Origin: Candidatus Cloacimonadota bacterium
GTDB lineage: Bacteria > Cloacimonadota > Cloacimonadia > Cloacimonadales > TCS61
Assembly: GCA_030621085.1 (NCBI GenBank)
Contig: JAUXIJ010000020.1
Location: 1 to 43,989 of the forward strand
Direction: 5' to 3'
Length of the DNA stretch: 43,989 nt
A program made the translations under genes and the position numbers. The notes under the pieces are model-generated. The model saw only the letters and a program-made list of their open reading frames with translations, made no database searches and was not told where the DNA came from. This document shows positions 28,762 through 36,329 of this stretch, piece by piece; position 1 is the first letter of the stretch; each line of letters begins with the position of its first letter.

Positions 28762-28787
28762 TTGACATACTGTGCGGCATACAGTAT
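28762..28787 (+). promoter_or_regulatory. padR promoter with PadR-type operator
   Basis: A TTGACA box (28762-28767) overlaps a perfect inverted repeat ATACTGT-7-ACAGTAT (28767-28787), placed between the -35 box and the likely start of transcription. PadR regulators bind similar sites and commonly repress their own operon. Confidence 0.6.
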
Positions 28788-28821
28788 TTGTGTATCAGAT
28801 AGTAAGCAGGGAGATTAAAAG

Positions 28822-29160
28822 ATGTCAATTCAGGATAACAAGATTGGAGTTGAGATGAACAGGGGGTTTTTACAGATCATGGCTTTACTGACTTTGGAAA
28901 CTCCCATGTATGGCTATATGATGCTCAGGTTTATCGAAAAGATCGGATATTCTGTTGAAGAAAATACACTTTACCCAATGTTAAGAAGGCTTGAGAAAAA
29001 CGGGTGGATAAGCAGCCGCTGGGATGTAGAGCATGACAGGCCAAAAAAGTATTATGAAATTACTGAGGAAGGAAAAATAATCAGAAATAAACTGCTAAGT
29101 ATCTGGCAGATACAAAATGGAGTTATAGCAAAATTATTAAAGGAGGTAAAAAATGGATAA
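28822..29160 (+). CDS. PadR family transcriptional regulator
   Basis: This 112-residue winged-helix protein has the PadR pattern: LQIMALLTLETPMYGYMML, YSVEENTLYPMLRRLEKNGW, and KKYYEITEEGK. PadR proteins are dimeric repressors, often of membrane transport or stress genes. The gene overlaps the next gene by eight bases, a common PadR-HAAS arrangement, and a palindrome at 28767 is its likely operator. Confidence 0.9.
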   Translation: MSIQDNKIGVEMNRGFLQIMALLTLETPMYGYMMLRFIEKIGYSVEENTLYPMLRRLEKNGWISSRWDVEHDRPKKYYEITEEGKIIRNKLLSIWQIQNGVIAKLLKEVKNG

Positions 29161-30103
29161 AAATTTAAACATTTATTTGGAGGAAATAGATCATTATCTG
29201 ATTTTGAAAGAAGGGAAAAAAGAAGTTCTGGAAGAAATTGAGAGCCATATTCTTGAGAAAACTGAAAAAGACTTTGGAGAAATTTCAGAAGACAATATTC
29301 AAAAAACAATTAATTTATTCGGCTCAGCAAAAGAAGTTGCAGAAAAGTATCTAGATGGCTTTCAGATAATATCTCCCTCTTTTAAGAATTATCTTTTCAG
29401 GTACACCTGGATCTTATTTGCAATACATTATTTTTTAAAAATAATATCAGATGATTTTAATTTATCATTTAATTTTTTCCCTTTTGCCCTTTCAATTAAG
29501 ACAAATGAATTTATAAATAGATTTATGCAATTGTTGTTTGAAGCACCGGTAACCTGGATTTTTGACTTCGGTATAGTGGCTTTGATCCTCTATTTGATTA
29601 CCCAGAGTGAAAAAGAGATAAATCTTATCTGGCCCCAATTTGTTGTAAGAAAATTTAAAATAAAAACATTGCCTTTGAGTGCACCAAGTAAATTAAAAAT
29701 TGGAATCATAGCGAGCCTTCAGATCATCTCTCTTTTAGTTTATTTCAAATACAATACCCTTTTCTTTATGACAGTTAATTTACATCAAACACCTGAACCT
29801 CTTTTTGCAACTGCTTTTTCGCAATTTATGTCTTTATTGGTAATTGGCTTAATTTTCTTTGAACTGATTTGCAGTATTATACCCTACTTTATTAAAACCT
29901 ATTGGATAAATCTGATTAATAATAGTGTTTATCTGATAGTTGCTATTTTTCTTTTAAACAATCCCTTTAAAGAGATATTCGCTAATCCTTCTTTGAATGC
30001 TTTAAAACCAATCGGCTTATTGATTATTATTGGAATTATAGTTATTGTGGTGCTTGATTTTTTTAAAGCTCTGATATCAATGCTAAGGACAGAAAAGCAA
30101 TAA
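29153..30103 (+). CDS. HAAS-domain membrane protein, PadR partner
   Basis: The 316-residue protein opens with a HAAS/DUF1700-like helical domain (about 1-72: YLEEIDHYLILKEGKKEVLEEI ... GSAKEVAEKYL), followed by about six membrane spans up to residue 305. HAAS proteins are usually encoded with a PadR regulator and are thought to sense or modulate membrane processes. Its ribosome site (AAAGGAGG) lies inside the end of padR, so the two genes are translationally coupled. Confidence 0.8.
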   Translation: MDKNLNIYLEEIDHYLILKEGKKEVLEEIESHILEKTEKDFGEISEDNIQKTINLFGSAKEVAEKYLDGFQIISPSFKNYLFRYTWILFAIHYFLKIISDDFNLSFNFFPFALSIKTNEFINRFMQLLFEAPVTWIFDFGIVALILYLITQSEKEINLIWPQFVVRKFKIKTLPLSAPSKLKIGIIASLQIISLLVYFKYNTLFFMTVNLHQTPEPLFATAFSQFMSLLVIGLIFFELICSIIPYFIKTYWINLINNSVYLIVAIFLLNNPFKEIFANPSLNALKPIGLLIIIGIIVIVVLDFFKALISMLRTEKQ

Positions 30104-30111
30104 AAGCATAA

Positions 30112-30210
30112 GAAGCTGGTATTTCCATTATCGGAGGTTGCTGTGTTACTATTCCTGAATATATTCGAACAATTCGGAAAGTTGTTGACAATTACATGGA
30201 AAATAAATGA
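30112..30210 (+). pseudogene. C-terminal remnant of homocysteine S-methyltransferase
   Basis: The frame reads EAGISIIGGCC, then VTIPEYIRTIRKVV and NYMENK before TGA. GGCC followed by T-I-P-E-(Y/H)-I is the zinc-binding tail of homocysteine methyltransferases (MetH/MmuM type, normally GGCCGTTPEHI). No start codon or upstream domain remains; it begins just after the HAAS gene. It is therefore a fragment left from a deletion. Confidence 0.75.
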
Positions 30211-30249
30211 AATCAAAATTGGATATTTCATAAATAGGAGGAGACAACA

Positions 30250-30669
30250 ATGGAAATAAAGACTTATATGTTAAAAGATGTAAAAACATGTACAGAAAAC
30301 GAAACTATAGATTCAGTAGCAAAGATTATGTCTACTTATGATATTGGATCAATCGTTGTAGTAAAAGATGATATTCCTATTGGTATTTTCACAGAAAGAG
30401 ATTTGCTTAAAAGAGTGGTAGCAAGTGGAAAAAATCCTAAAAAGATCTTTGTTGGTGAAGTTATGACCAAAGAACTTATTACGGTTGATTCAGATAAAAA
30501 ACTTAAAGAAGTATATCATGTTTTTGTCACAAATCATATTCGGCATTTACCTGTTATCGAAAATGGTCACTTAGTAGGAATTATTTCGTTGAAAGATATT
30601 GCAAGAGTGGTGGATCAACAGATATTTGGTCTGCGTTTCAATAAAACAGATTTCTCCGGACATTATTGA
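30250..30669 (+). CDS. CBS-domain pair protein
   Basis: This 139-residue protein consists of two CBS motifs (about 5-65 and 70-130: TIDSVAKIMSTYDIGSIVVV, IGIFTERDLLKRVV, NHIRHLPVIENGHLVGIIS). CBS pairs bind adenine nucleotides such as AMP or SAM and act as energy sensors. No catalytic domain is attached. GGAGGAG ribosome site upstream. It is not clearly tied to its neighbours. Confidence 0.9.
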   Translation: MEIKTYMLKDVKTCTENETIDSVAKIMSTYDIGSIVVVKDDIPIGIFTERDLLKRVVASGKNPKKIFVGEVMTKELITVDSDKKLKEVYHVFVTNHIRHLPVIENGHLVGIISLKDIARVVDQQIFGLRFNKTDFSGHY

Positions 30670-30796
30670 AATTAGATTTCTTTGTTCGTCATTGAATAAA
30701 TTACTTTTTAATTATTTGAAAATCGTAAAATAAAGTTTTAATTCAATGCTTTTGAAATACTAACTAACAATGCGCTGCAACGGACGCCAACAAGCG

Positions 30797-30831
30797 GCGC
30801 AGATGAGTGTGTTCGAAGTGGTAGAGGAATA
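30797..30831 (+). repeat. GCGCAGATGA... repeat, copy B, with upstream hairpin
   Basis: This copy matches 23963-23997 at 31 of 35 positions. Its mini-frame is M-S-V-F-E-V-V-E-E-stop (30803-30832), which extends up to an ATG at 30770. Just upstream, TGCGCTGC (30771-30778) pairs with GCGGCGCA (30794-30801). Its GAGGA also acts as the ribosome site of the next gene. Confidence 0.7.
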
Positions 30832-30833
30832 AT

Positions 30834-31280
30834 ATGGAAGATAAAATTAAAATTGGAATAATCATTTGTGACCGCTATCGCCGCTGTGCCGGAGGAAAAT
30901 GTTTCAGATCGTTACGGAAAAAAGAAGGTGCTTTCAGTCGATACAAGAATATAGAAGTTGAAGTTGTTGGTTATACAACCTGTGATGGTTGTCCGGGTGG
31001 AAACATCGAATATGCTGTGGATGAAATGATGGGAAACGGAGCAACAGTTATACATCTTGCCACCGGATTTATAGTAGGTTATCCACCTTGTCCTTATATT
31101 AAAGATTTTACTAATTTCATTAAAACAAAATATGGTTTGGAAGTTGTGTGCGGCACTCATCCCATTCCGCAAAAATACTTTTTGATGCATGAGAAACTGG
31201 GCACCTGGCAAAGCTCTGAATGGCAGGAGATCATTCAACCGACATTGGTAGATAAAGTGCTGAGACTGGAATATGATTAG
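30834..31280 (+). CDS. CGGC-domain protein
   Basis: The 148-residue protein has the cysteine pattern of the CGGC family: CDRYRRCAGGKCFRSLRKKE, TTCDGCPGGNIEY, and later YPPCPYI and VVCGTHP. These proteins are thought to bind metal; their role is not known. It begins two bases after the end of the copy B repeat and ends eight bases before the methyltransferase-HEPN gene, so the two may be co-transcribed. Confidence 0.85.
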   Translation: MEDKIKIGIIICDRYRRCAGGKCFRSLRKKEGAFSRYKNIEVEVVGYTTCDGCPGGNIEYAVDEMMGNGATVIHLATGFIVGYPPCPYIKDFTNFIKTKYGLEVVCGTHPIPQKYFLMHEKLGTWQSSEWQEIIQPTLVDKVLRLEYD

Positions 31281-31288
31281 GGGATAAC

Positions 31289-32359
31289 ATGAAATTAAAT
31301 CTCGGTTGTGGTTCAGATTTATTAAAAGATTATCTGAATGTTGATATTTACAAACCTCAAAAATCTAAATCCAACGAACCTGTCGAAAATTTCGATTTTC
31401 AGCAAAGTTCAGTTGAAGATCTCTCCTGGCTAGAAAATGGATCAATAACTGAAATTAGAGCGAAAGATATTATCAATCACATCCATTGGAAAAATTTGAA
31501 AAATACTTTTCTGGAGTGGAATCGTGTCTTAGAAGAAAGTGGAATATTAATTCTCAGCAACATTCCTGATTTCGAGATAAGTTTTAAGAAATATTTTAAT
31601 AGTAGGAAGAACAAAAAAAATTGGGAATCAATCCAACAGTGGGTTGAAATGTTGTCTTATAAAAATGATAAATTCCGCAGTAAAAACTTGATTGATCAGA
31701 CATATCTAGAAAAATTATTAGAATCCTCTGGTTTTTTAGTTTTAGATTCCCGTCAAATATATAAAGAACTTTATCTTAAGTGTATGAAGGGAGAAATAAA
31801 CAATTTGATTGATTATTATTTAGATAATATTGAGAAAAGAATTCATTTAATCCAAGAATGTTACACTATATGGCATTATTTGGTAAGAGAACATGTCGAA
31901 GGGCAACAAGTCGTTGCTATTTGTAACAAATATAAAGAGGTTTATTACACAATAAAAGAATCACTATTTATTACAATTATTACTAGGCTGTCAACTCTGT
32001 TTGATAATGACAAAAGATCAATTTCATTCCCAAACTTAATTAAAATAATCAAACAATGCAACCAATCTAATTTTAAATCATCCTTTAATTATGATGAATT
32101 TTATAATAAAGGTAGAAGAATTTGGAATTACAGATGTAAAGACGTTGCACACGTTGATAGAGGATCATTAGTAACAGATTTTTTAGAAGAAGCTAATTTT
32201 TCTTATAAAAAATTCGAAGAATTTATTACCGATTGCAAAAAATTGATTAATGAACTATTCGAATTTTTGAAAAAAGATAGACCTAATTATATTGTGACAA
32301 ATTCTGGTGTTCAACAATTAATTGCAGATTTATCGAATATAAATAAGTTATTACCTTGA
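31289..32359 (+). CDS. SAM methyltransferase fused to AbiU2-like HEPN domain
   Basis: A 356-residue protein with two parts. Residues 1-160 look like a class I SAM methyltransferase (KLNLGCGSDLLKDYLNVDI, then LEESGILILSNIP and a final GFLVLDSRQIY). Residues about 185-330 resemble an all-helical HEPN domain of the AbiU2 type (ESLFITIITRLSTLFDN, SISFPNLIKII) with R282-x5-H288 in YRCKDVAHVD, the Rx4-6H signature of HEPN ribonucleases. Known HEPN proteins of this sort act in abortive infection or toxin-antitoxin systems. I do not know a described protein with this fusion. The small coiled-coil membrane gene downstream (55 bases) may be a partner. The methyltransferase substrate is unknown. Confidence 0.72.
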   Translation: MKLNLGCGSDLLKDYLNVDIYKPQKSKSNEPVENFDFQQSSVEDLSWLENGSITEIRAKDIINHIHWKNLKNTFLEWNRVLEESGILILSNIPDFEISFKKYFNSRKNKKNWESIQQWVEMLSYKNDKFRSKNLIDQTYLEKLLESSGFLVLDSRQIYKELYLKCMKGEINNLIDYYLDNIEKRIHLIQECYTIWHYLVREHVEGQQVVAICNKYKEVYYTIKESLFITIITRLSTLFDNDKRSISFPNLIKIIKQCNQSNFKSSFNYDEFYNKGRRIWNYRCKDVAHVDRGSLVTDFLEEANFSYKKFEEFITDCKKLINELFEFLKKDRPNYIVTNSGVQQLIADLSNINKLLP

Positions 32360-32414
32360 AAATTTGTTTACCATAACAGTATTTTTATTATTTCTTATTT
32401 AGTTGGAGAAAACT

Positions 32415-32753
32415 ATGGATGATGTTTCTGATGAAATCTTTCAGGAAGTTAATGAATTATCAAATGCATTAGAAAAGGCGGAAGAAGAAATACAAGCACT
32501 TAAAAAGAATATCACCGAATTACAAGAAACCTGTAGTCATTATGAATCTAAGTGGTTTGATTTTCTAAGTACTATTAAATTGATTAGTATCTTTATTGGA
32601 ATGTTTGTTTTGGGATTGTTAATAAAGAATTTTAATTCAATATGGCCAGTTATTATAATTGTATTATTATGGCTTTTAGTTTCAATTTTAGCGATATGGT
32701 TGATTATAAAAAGCATTACGTTATTAATCAAATTATTTAAGAAAATTTTCTAG
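32415..32753 (+). CDS. Small coiled-coil protein with two membrane spans
   Basis: The 112-residue product has a heptad-rich acidic N-terminus (about 1-45, EVNELSNALEKAEEEIQALK) that should form a coiled coil, then two hydrophobic spans (about 55-75 and 78-105) and a basic tail. The ATG at 32415 has GGAG seven bases upstream. No family recognised. Its place after the methyltransferase-HEPN gene suggests a membrane partner or anchor, which is inference only. Confidence 0.65.
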   Translation: MDDVSDEIFQEVNELSNALEKAEEEIQALKKNITELQETCSHYESKWFDFLSTIKLISIFIGMFVLGLLIKNFNSIWPVIIIVLLWLLVSILAIWLIIKSITLLIKLFKKIF

Positions 32754-32800
32754 TATTTTCTTATAAACAACTTATCCGCGTAAATCCCGTGATTATATTC

Positions 32801-32830
32801 TCCAAAACTTGACGAAAATCCCGACTAAAA
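32801..32830 (+). repeat. TCCAAAA...TCCCG-CTAAAA repeat, copy 2
   Basis: Related to 28291-28323. It ends 16 bases before tRNA-Val and follows a CCGCG...CCCGTG stretch, which also has the look of a short intergenic repeat. Confidence 0.5.
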
Positions 32831-32846
32831 ATTCTTTTCCTTGCGT

Positions 32847-32923
32847 GGGTGATTAGCTCAGTTGGTTAGAGTGCTACGTTGACATCGTAGAGGTCACAGG
32901 TTCGAATCCCGTATCACCCACCA
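32847..32923 (+). tRNA. tRNA-Val (anticodon GAC)
   Basis: A complete cloverleaf can be drawn: acceptor GGGTGAT with ATCACCC, anticodon stem CTACG/CGTAG with loop TTGACAT (anticodon GAC, reading GUC and GUU), T arm with GGTTCGAATCC. Discriminator A and the CCA end are encoded. It is the only tRNA in the window. Confidence 0.96.
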
Positions 32924-33089
32924 TTCTTCGCTCACTCGCAATGCTCGTGAGCTTCGAATGGCGCGCCGATAGAAAGAGAACCAGTATGAGAATAGTCAAA
33001 TTTGCGAAGAATGGTGTCCTCCGAAGCATCTCTCATAATGTTGTATAAAATGCGTAGGAGGGCTTACTCCCTGCTATACGGAGGAAAGA

Positions 33090-33223
33090 ATGTATTTTAC
33101 TTACATTATATTCCCTGGAAGTTAGAATTCTATGCTGCTTTCCCGAACAAATCAATGGCTATGAATTTCGAGAAGTATTTGAAAAGTGGTTCGGGAAAAG
33201 CCTTTAGTAAAAGACATTTTTGA
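33090..33223 (+). pseudogene. Deleted GIY-YIG nuclease
   Basis: A GGAGG ribosome site and ATG at 33090 open a frame MYFTYIIF, the usual start of small GIY-YIG nucleases, but it stops after 11 codons. In another frame from about 33116, WKLEFYAAFPNKSMAMNFEK and YLKSGSGKAF match the C-terminus of the same family. The catalytic middle is missing. Flanking inverted repeats CCATTCTTCGC (32921) and GCGAAGAATGG (33004) lie between it and the tRNA. Confidence 0.72.
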
Positions 33224-33262
33224 ACAAAGTGAAAAATGAAAACTGTCCCGGTGAAGTGATTT

Positions 33263-33310
33263 TCTCATTCCCATCTTTCCAGTTGGGAATGCAATAATCT
33301 GCGAAGTTTC
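33263..33310 (+). repeat. 48-base palindromic repeat, copy 1
   Basis: It matches 38835-38882 at 40 of 48 positions. CATTCCCA (33266) pairs with TGGGAATG (33284). A C-G pair of the stem is swapped to G-C in the other copy. Confidence 0.75.
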
Positions 33311-33321
33311 TAGTTCTCAAT

Positions 33322-33373
33322 GGAAGCAGAAGCTTCCGGGATCAACGCATTACAAAGCGGAAGCTTTGTAATG
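33322..33373 (+). repeat. Two adjacent perfect hairpins
   Basis: GGAAGC-AGAA-GCTTCC (33322-33337) and an 11-base stem CATTACAAAGC-GGAA-GCTTTGTAATG (33348-33373). The rest of the gap before gpsA shows no gene. Confidence 0.7.
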
Positions 33374-33473
33374 AGACAGTGAAGGATGAGTTAAGAACAA
33401 ACCAAAAATATCTTTACGATTAATCACATCTTCTAAGAGTTGTATTTATAAATAATTGATACGGAGAAATAAA

Positions 33474-34466
33474 ATGGATAAAGCATTTACGGGAAAAGTG
33501 ATAATCATCGGCTCAGGCAACTGGGGAACAACGCTTGCCTTGCTTTTTTCTAAGAAGAATAAAATATATCTTTGGACAATAAATCAAAAAGAAGCAGATG
33601 AAATAAATAAAGACCGTGAATCCAGATTTTTACCCAGTGTAAAACTTCCGAAAAATATAATTGTGGAGAAGAAATTTTCGCGCCGGATAGAAGCGGAAGA
33701 TATAGTTATAACAGCTCTCCCTTCCAGGAAAATTGATGAACTTACCGATGAATTTATCAAAAATGATGTGAAAAAATGCATTATTCTCAGCGCTTCTAAA
33801 GGAGTGGAATTTTCCACATTGAGAACTGTGGGGCAGATCATTCAGGACAAGCTTCCCAGGGTACAGTTTGCCACGCTTTCCGGTCCTACCATTGCCCGTG
33901 AGTTGGCTGAAGGACTACCGGCAAAAGCTATCCTCGCTTCCCGTGATATTGCTCTCCTTTTCCAATTACAGAAGGTGTTAGAGAACGATACTTTAAAATT
34001 TGAATTCAGTCGTGATGTACATGGTGTGGAACTGGCTGCAGCCATGAAAGGTCTTATTGCTGTGGCTGTTGGTCTGGCTGACGGATTCGGTTTTAAAACC
34101 AATGTCTTCGGTCTGATCATGACTTACGGGCTGGATGAATTTGTGAATGTAATGAAATTCCTGGGTGTGTACCACAAAACAGCCTACGGCATTGCCGGTA
34201 TTGGTGATCTGATAACTACCTGCATTTCGGAAAACAGCCGTAACAGGCAATTCGGAAAATTCCTTGCTCAGGGATTTTCCAGGGATGATGCTCTACATAA
34301 AGTAGGCATGGAAGTGGAAGGTGTTTCCATGGCAAAAACTGTTCGGAAACTCTCAAAATTTAATATTTCAATCCCCCTGATTTCCTGTATTACCAGAATC
34401 ATTTTCGATGATGTAAAAGATATCAAGGCAGAATTCCTAAACACTCTGAATTCTATCTCCAGGTAG
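33474..34466 (+). CDS. gpsA: Glycerol-3-phosphate dehydrogenase [NAD(P)+]
   Basis: GpsA reduces dihydroxyacetone phosphate to sn-glycerol 3-phosphate for phospholipid synthesis. The 330 residues carry the Rossmann motif IIGSGNWGTTLA, LSASKGVEF, the catalytic Lys in MKGLIAVAVGLADG, and GIGDLITTC with SRNRQFG. The start at 33474 has CGGAGA upstream; an earlier start would only add six residues. It begins the second core block, followed by ndk and ackA on the same strand. Confidence 0.96.
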   Translation: MDKAFTGKVIIIGSGNWGTTLALLFSKKNKIYLWTINQKEADEINKDRESRFLPSVKLPKNIIVEKKFSRRIEAEDIVITALPSRKIDELTDEFIKNDVKKCIILSASKGVEFSTLRTVGQIIQDKLPRVQFATLSGPTIARELAEGLPAKAILASRDIALLFQLQKVLENDTLKFEFSRDVHGVELAAAMKGLIAVAVGLADGFGFKTNVFGLIMTYGLDEFVNVMKFLGVYHKTAYGIAGIGDLITTCISENSRNRQFGKFLAQGFSRDDALHKVGMEVEGVSMAKTVRKLSKFNISIPLISCITRIIFDDVKDIKAEFLNTLNSISR

Positions 34467-34528
34467 AAAATAGTTGTCAAAACAACAAAGAAAAAAAATC
34501 TATTCCTAAAAAATCTCAAGGGAGAATT

Positions 34529-34954
34529 ATGAAAGAATATACCCTTTTCCTGATAAAGCCCGATTCCACTAAGCGAAATCATATCGGAGCGATACTGAAA
34601 ATTGTGGAAGAACATGATTTTATTGTAAAAGAAATGAAAATGCTGAAGATGGATAGAACCTTCGCCGAATATTTTTATGAAGAACATAAAGGTAAGGATT
34701 TTTTTGAAAGATTAATAGAATTTATGACATCAGGTAAAACCGTAGCTGCTATTATCAGCCGGGAAGATGCAGTTCATGAGCTGAGAAAAGTGATCGGTAA
34801 AACAGATTACCACGAAACCAGACCGGAAACCATTCGCAGGATATACGGAGAAACTGTCACCCGTAACGCTGTTCATGCATCTGATTCTCCGGGACATGCC
34901 AAAGAAGAAATACTGAAAGTTTTTCCTGATTTTATGTTCGATAATAATCAATAA
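34529..34954 (+). CDS. ndk: Nucleoside diphosphate kinase
   Basis: Ndk transfers the terminal phosphate of ATP to other nucleoside diphosphates. The 141-residue protein has K10 (LIKPDST), the active-site H116 (RNAVHASDSPGHA) and RRIYGET. Length is normal. An AGGGAGA ribosome site precedes it. It lies between gpsA (62 bases) and ackA (11 bases). Confidence 0.96.
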   Translation: MKEYTLFLIKPDSTKRNHIGAILKIVEEHDFIVKEMKMLKMDRTFAEYFYEEHKGKDFFERLIEFMTSGKTVAAIISREDAVHELRKVIGKTDYHETRPETIRRIYGETVTRNAVHASDSPGHAKEEILKVFPDFMFDNNQ

Positions 34955-34965
34955 ATGGAGACAAA

Positions 34966-36180
34966 TTGAAAGTATTAGTTATTAATTGTGGAAGTTCTTC
35001 CGTTAAATTTCAATTCATCGATCTGAAGCATGAAAAAGTTTTAGCCGAAGGGATCGCAGAAAAAATCGCTGAAGATATTTCCCTGTTCACTTTTAAAACG
35101 GAAACCTTCACGAAAAAGAATAGTAAGGTAGTAATTAAAAATCATGATAATGCAATCCAGATCATAATAAATAGTTTAACAGACAAAGATCATGGTATTA
35201 TCAAAAATATCAGTGAAATCGATACAATAGGACATCGCCTGGTTCATGCAGGTGAACATTATTCCGGTTCTGTAAAAATTACAGATGATGTGATAAAAGT
35301 CATGGAAGAGTGTTCCAGTCTGGCACCGTTGCACAATCCTGCCAACCTGAAAGGTATTTATGCTATGCAGCGCCTTTTGCCCGATACTCCGCAATGTGGT
35401 GTGTTTGATACAGCCTTCCATCAGACAATGCCTGCCAGGGCATATCTCTATGCTCTGCCATTGATATTCTACACAAAATATAAGATTAGAAGATACGGCT
35501 TCCATGGTACATCTCATAAATATGTAGCAGATAGAGCCGCCGAATATTTAAATAAACCGATTGCAGATATGAAGATCATAACTTGCCATATTGGGAACGG
35601 AGCTTCCATTACAGCTATCGATGGTGGTCGCTCGATCGACACATCCATGGGATTTACTCCGCTGGAAGGCCTGGTTATGGGTACTCGTTGCGGTGATATC
35701 GACCCGGCTATTCCTATTCATATGCAAAAAGAGATGGGAATGAGCGTGGACGAGGTTAATAATATTTTAAACAGAAGAAGTGGTATCCTTGGACTTTCTA
35801 CTATTAGTAACGATATGCGTGAGATCGAAGAGAATATTGTGAAAAAACAAATTCCGGAAGCTATTCAAGCTCACGAAGTATATGCATATAAAATAAAAAA
35901 ATATATTGGGGCTTATACCGCCGCTATGAACGGTTTGGATGTGCTGGTTTTCACGGGTGGCGTGGGTGAAAATATGCCGATTCTCCGCAGTTTGGTATGT
36001 AAAGATATGAGCTATCTTGGCATTATTATTGATGAAAAAGAAAACGATCAATTTAAACCCGGCATTTTAGATATTACAGGAAACGATTCCAGGGTAAAGA
36101 TATTGAAAATACCGACTAATGAAGAACTGATGATAGCACTGGAAACCAAGAAATATTGCATGGATAAACCGAGCTGCTGA
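34966..36180 (+). CDS. ackA: Acetate kinase
   Basis: Acetate kinase converts acetyl phosphate and ADP to acetate and ATP, an ATP-yielding step of fermentation. The 404 residues include NCGSSSVKF, the catalytic region RLVHAGEHYSG, FDTAFHQTMP, HIGNGASITA and FTGGVGEN. The start is TTG at 34966 after GGAG. The partner phosphotransacetylase is not in the window. The second signature has Ala in place of the common Gly (VHAGE). Confidence 0.96.
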   Translation: MKVLVINCGSSSVKFQFIDLKHEKVLAEGIAEKIAEDISLFTFKTETFTKKNSKVVIKNHDNAIQIIINSLTDKDHGIIKNISEIDTIGHRLVHAGEHYSGSVKITDDVIKVMEECSSLAPLHNPANLKGIYAMQRLLPDTPQCGVFDTAFHQTMPARAYLYALPLIFYTKYKIRRYGFHGTSHKYVADRAAEYLNKPIADMKIITCHIGNGASITAIDGGRSIDTSMGFTPLEGLVMGTRCGDIDPAIPIHMQKEMGMSVDEVNNILNRRSGILGLSTISNDMREIEENIVKKQIPEAIQAHEVYAYKIKKYIGAYTAAMNGLDVLVFTGGVGENMPILRSLVCKDMSYLGIIIDEKENDQFKPGILDITGNDSRVKILKIPTNEELMIALETKKYCMDKPSC

Positions 36181-36297
36181 TCCTCTCATTAATAATTTTC
36201 CCGTCCGGCAGTCGCCGGATTAGGAAGGAGAAAAGAAAGATCCCCACTTTTGTGAGGATGACAAGATTCCCTTTGTGTACGCCAAAGGCGTATAAAT

Positions 36298-36315
36298 CTT
36301 TGTGACTTTGTGGCA
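36298..36315 (+). repeat. Lone CACAGAG-family repeat
   Basis: CTTTGTGACTTTGTGGCA resembles the right ends of the GxxExxY unit at 11184 and 11230 (shared TTTGTGGCA and TGTG). Here it abuts the ribosome site of the symporter gene, and no GxxExxY gene is present. A CCGGC-AGTC-GCCGG hairpin lies at 36205. Confidence 0.5.
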
Positions 36316-36329
36316 AAAAAGGAGTGTTT

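Larger units (their letters stand above)
28107..28821 (+). other. 715-base gap without an intact gene
   Basis: No convincing gene. It contains a short repeat at 28291, a 10-base hairpin at 28621, and the PadR promoter and operator at 28762. On the minus strand, codons ending at the stop 28287-28289 read MENGFFALLNSCLF ... SRDFLVKFLD, possibly the tail of a decayed gene; the family is not recognised. Confidence 0.5.
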
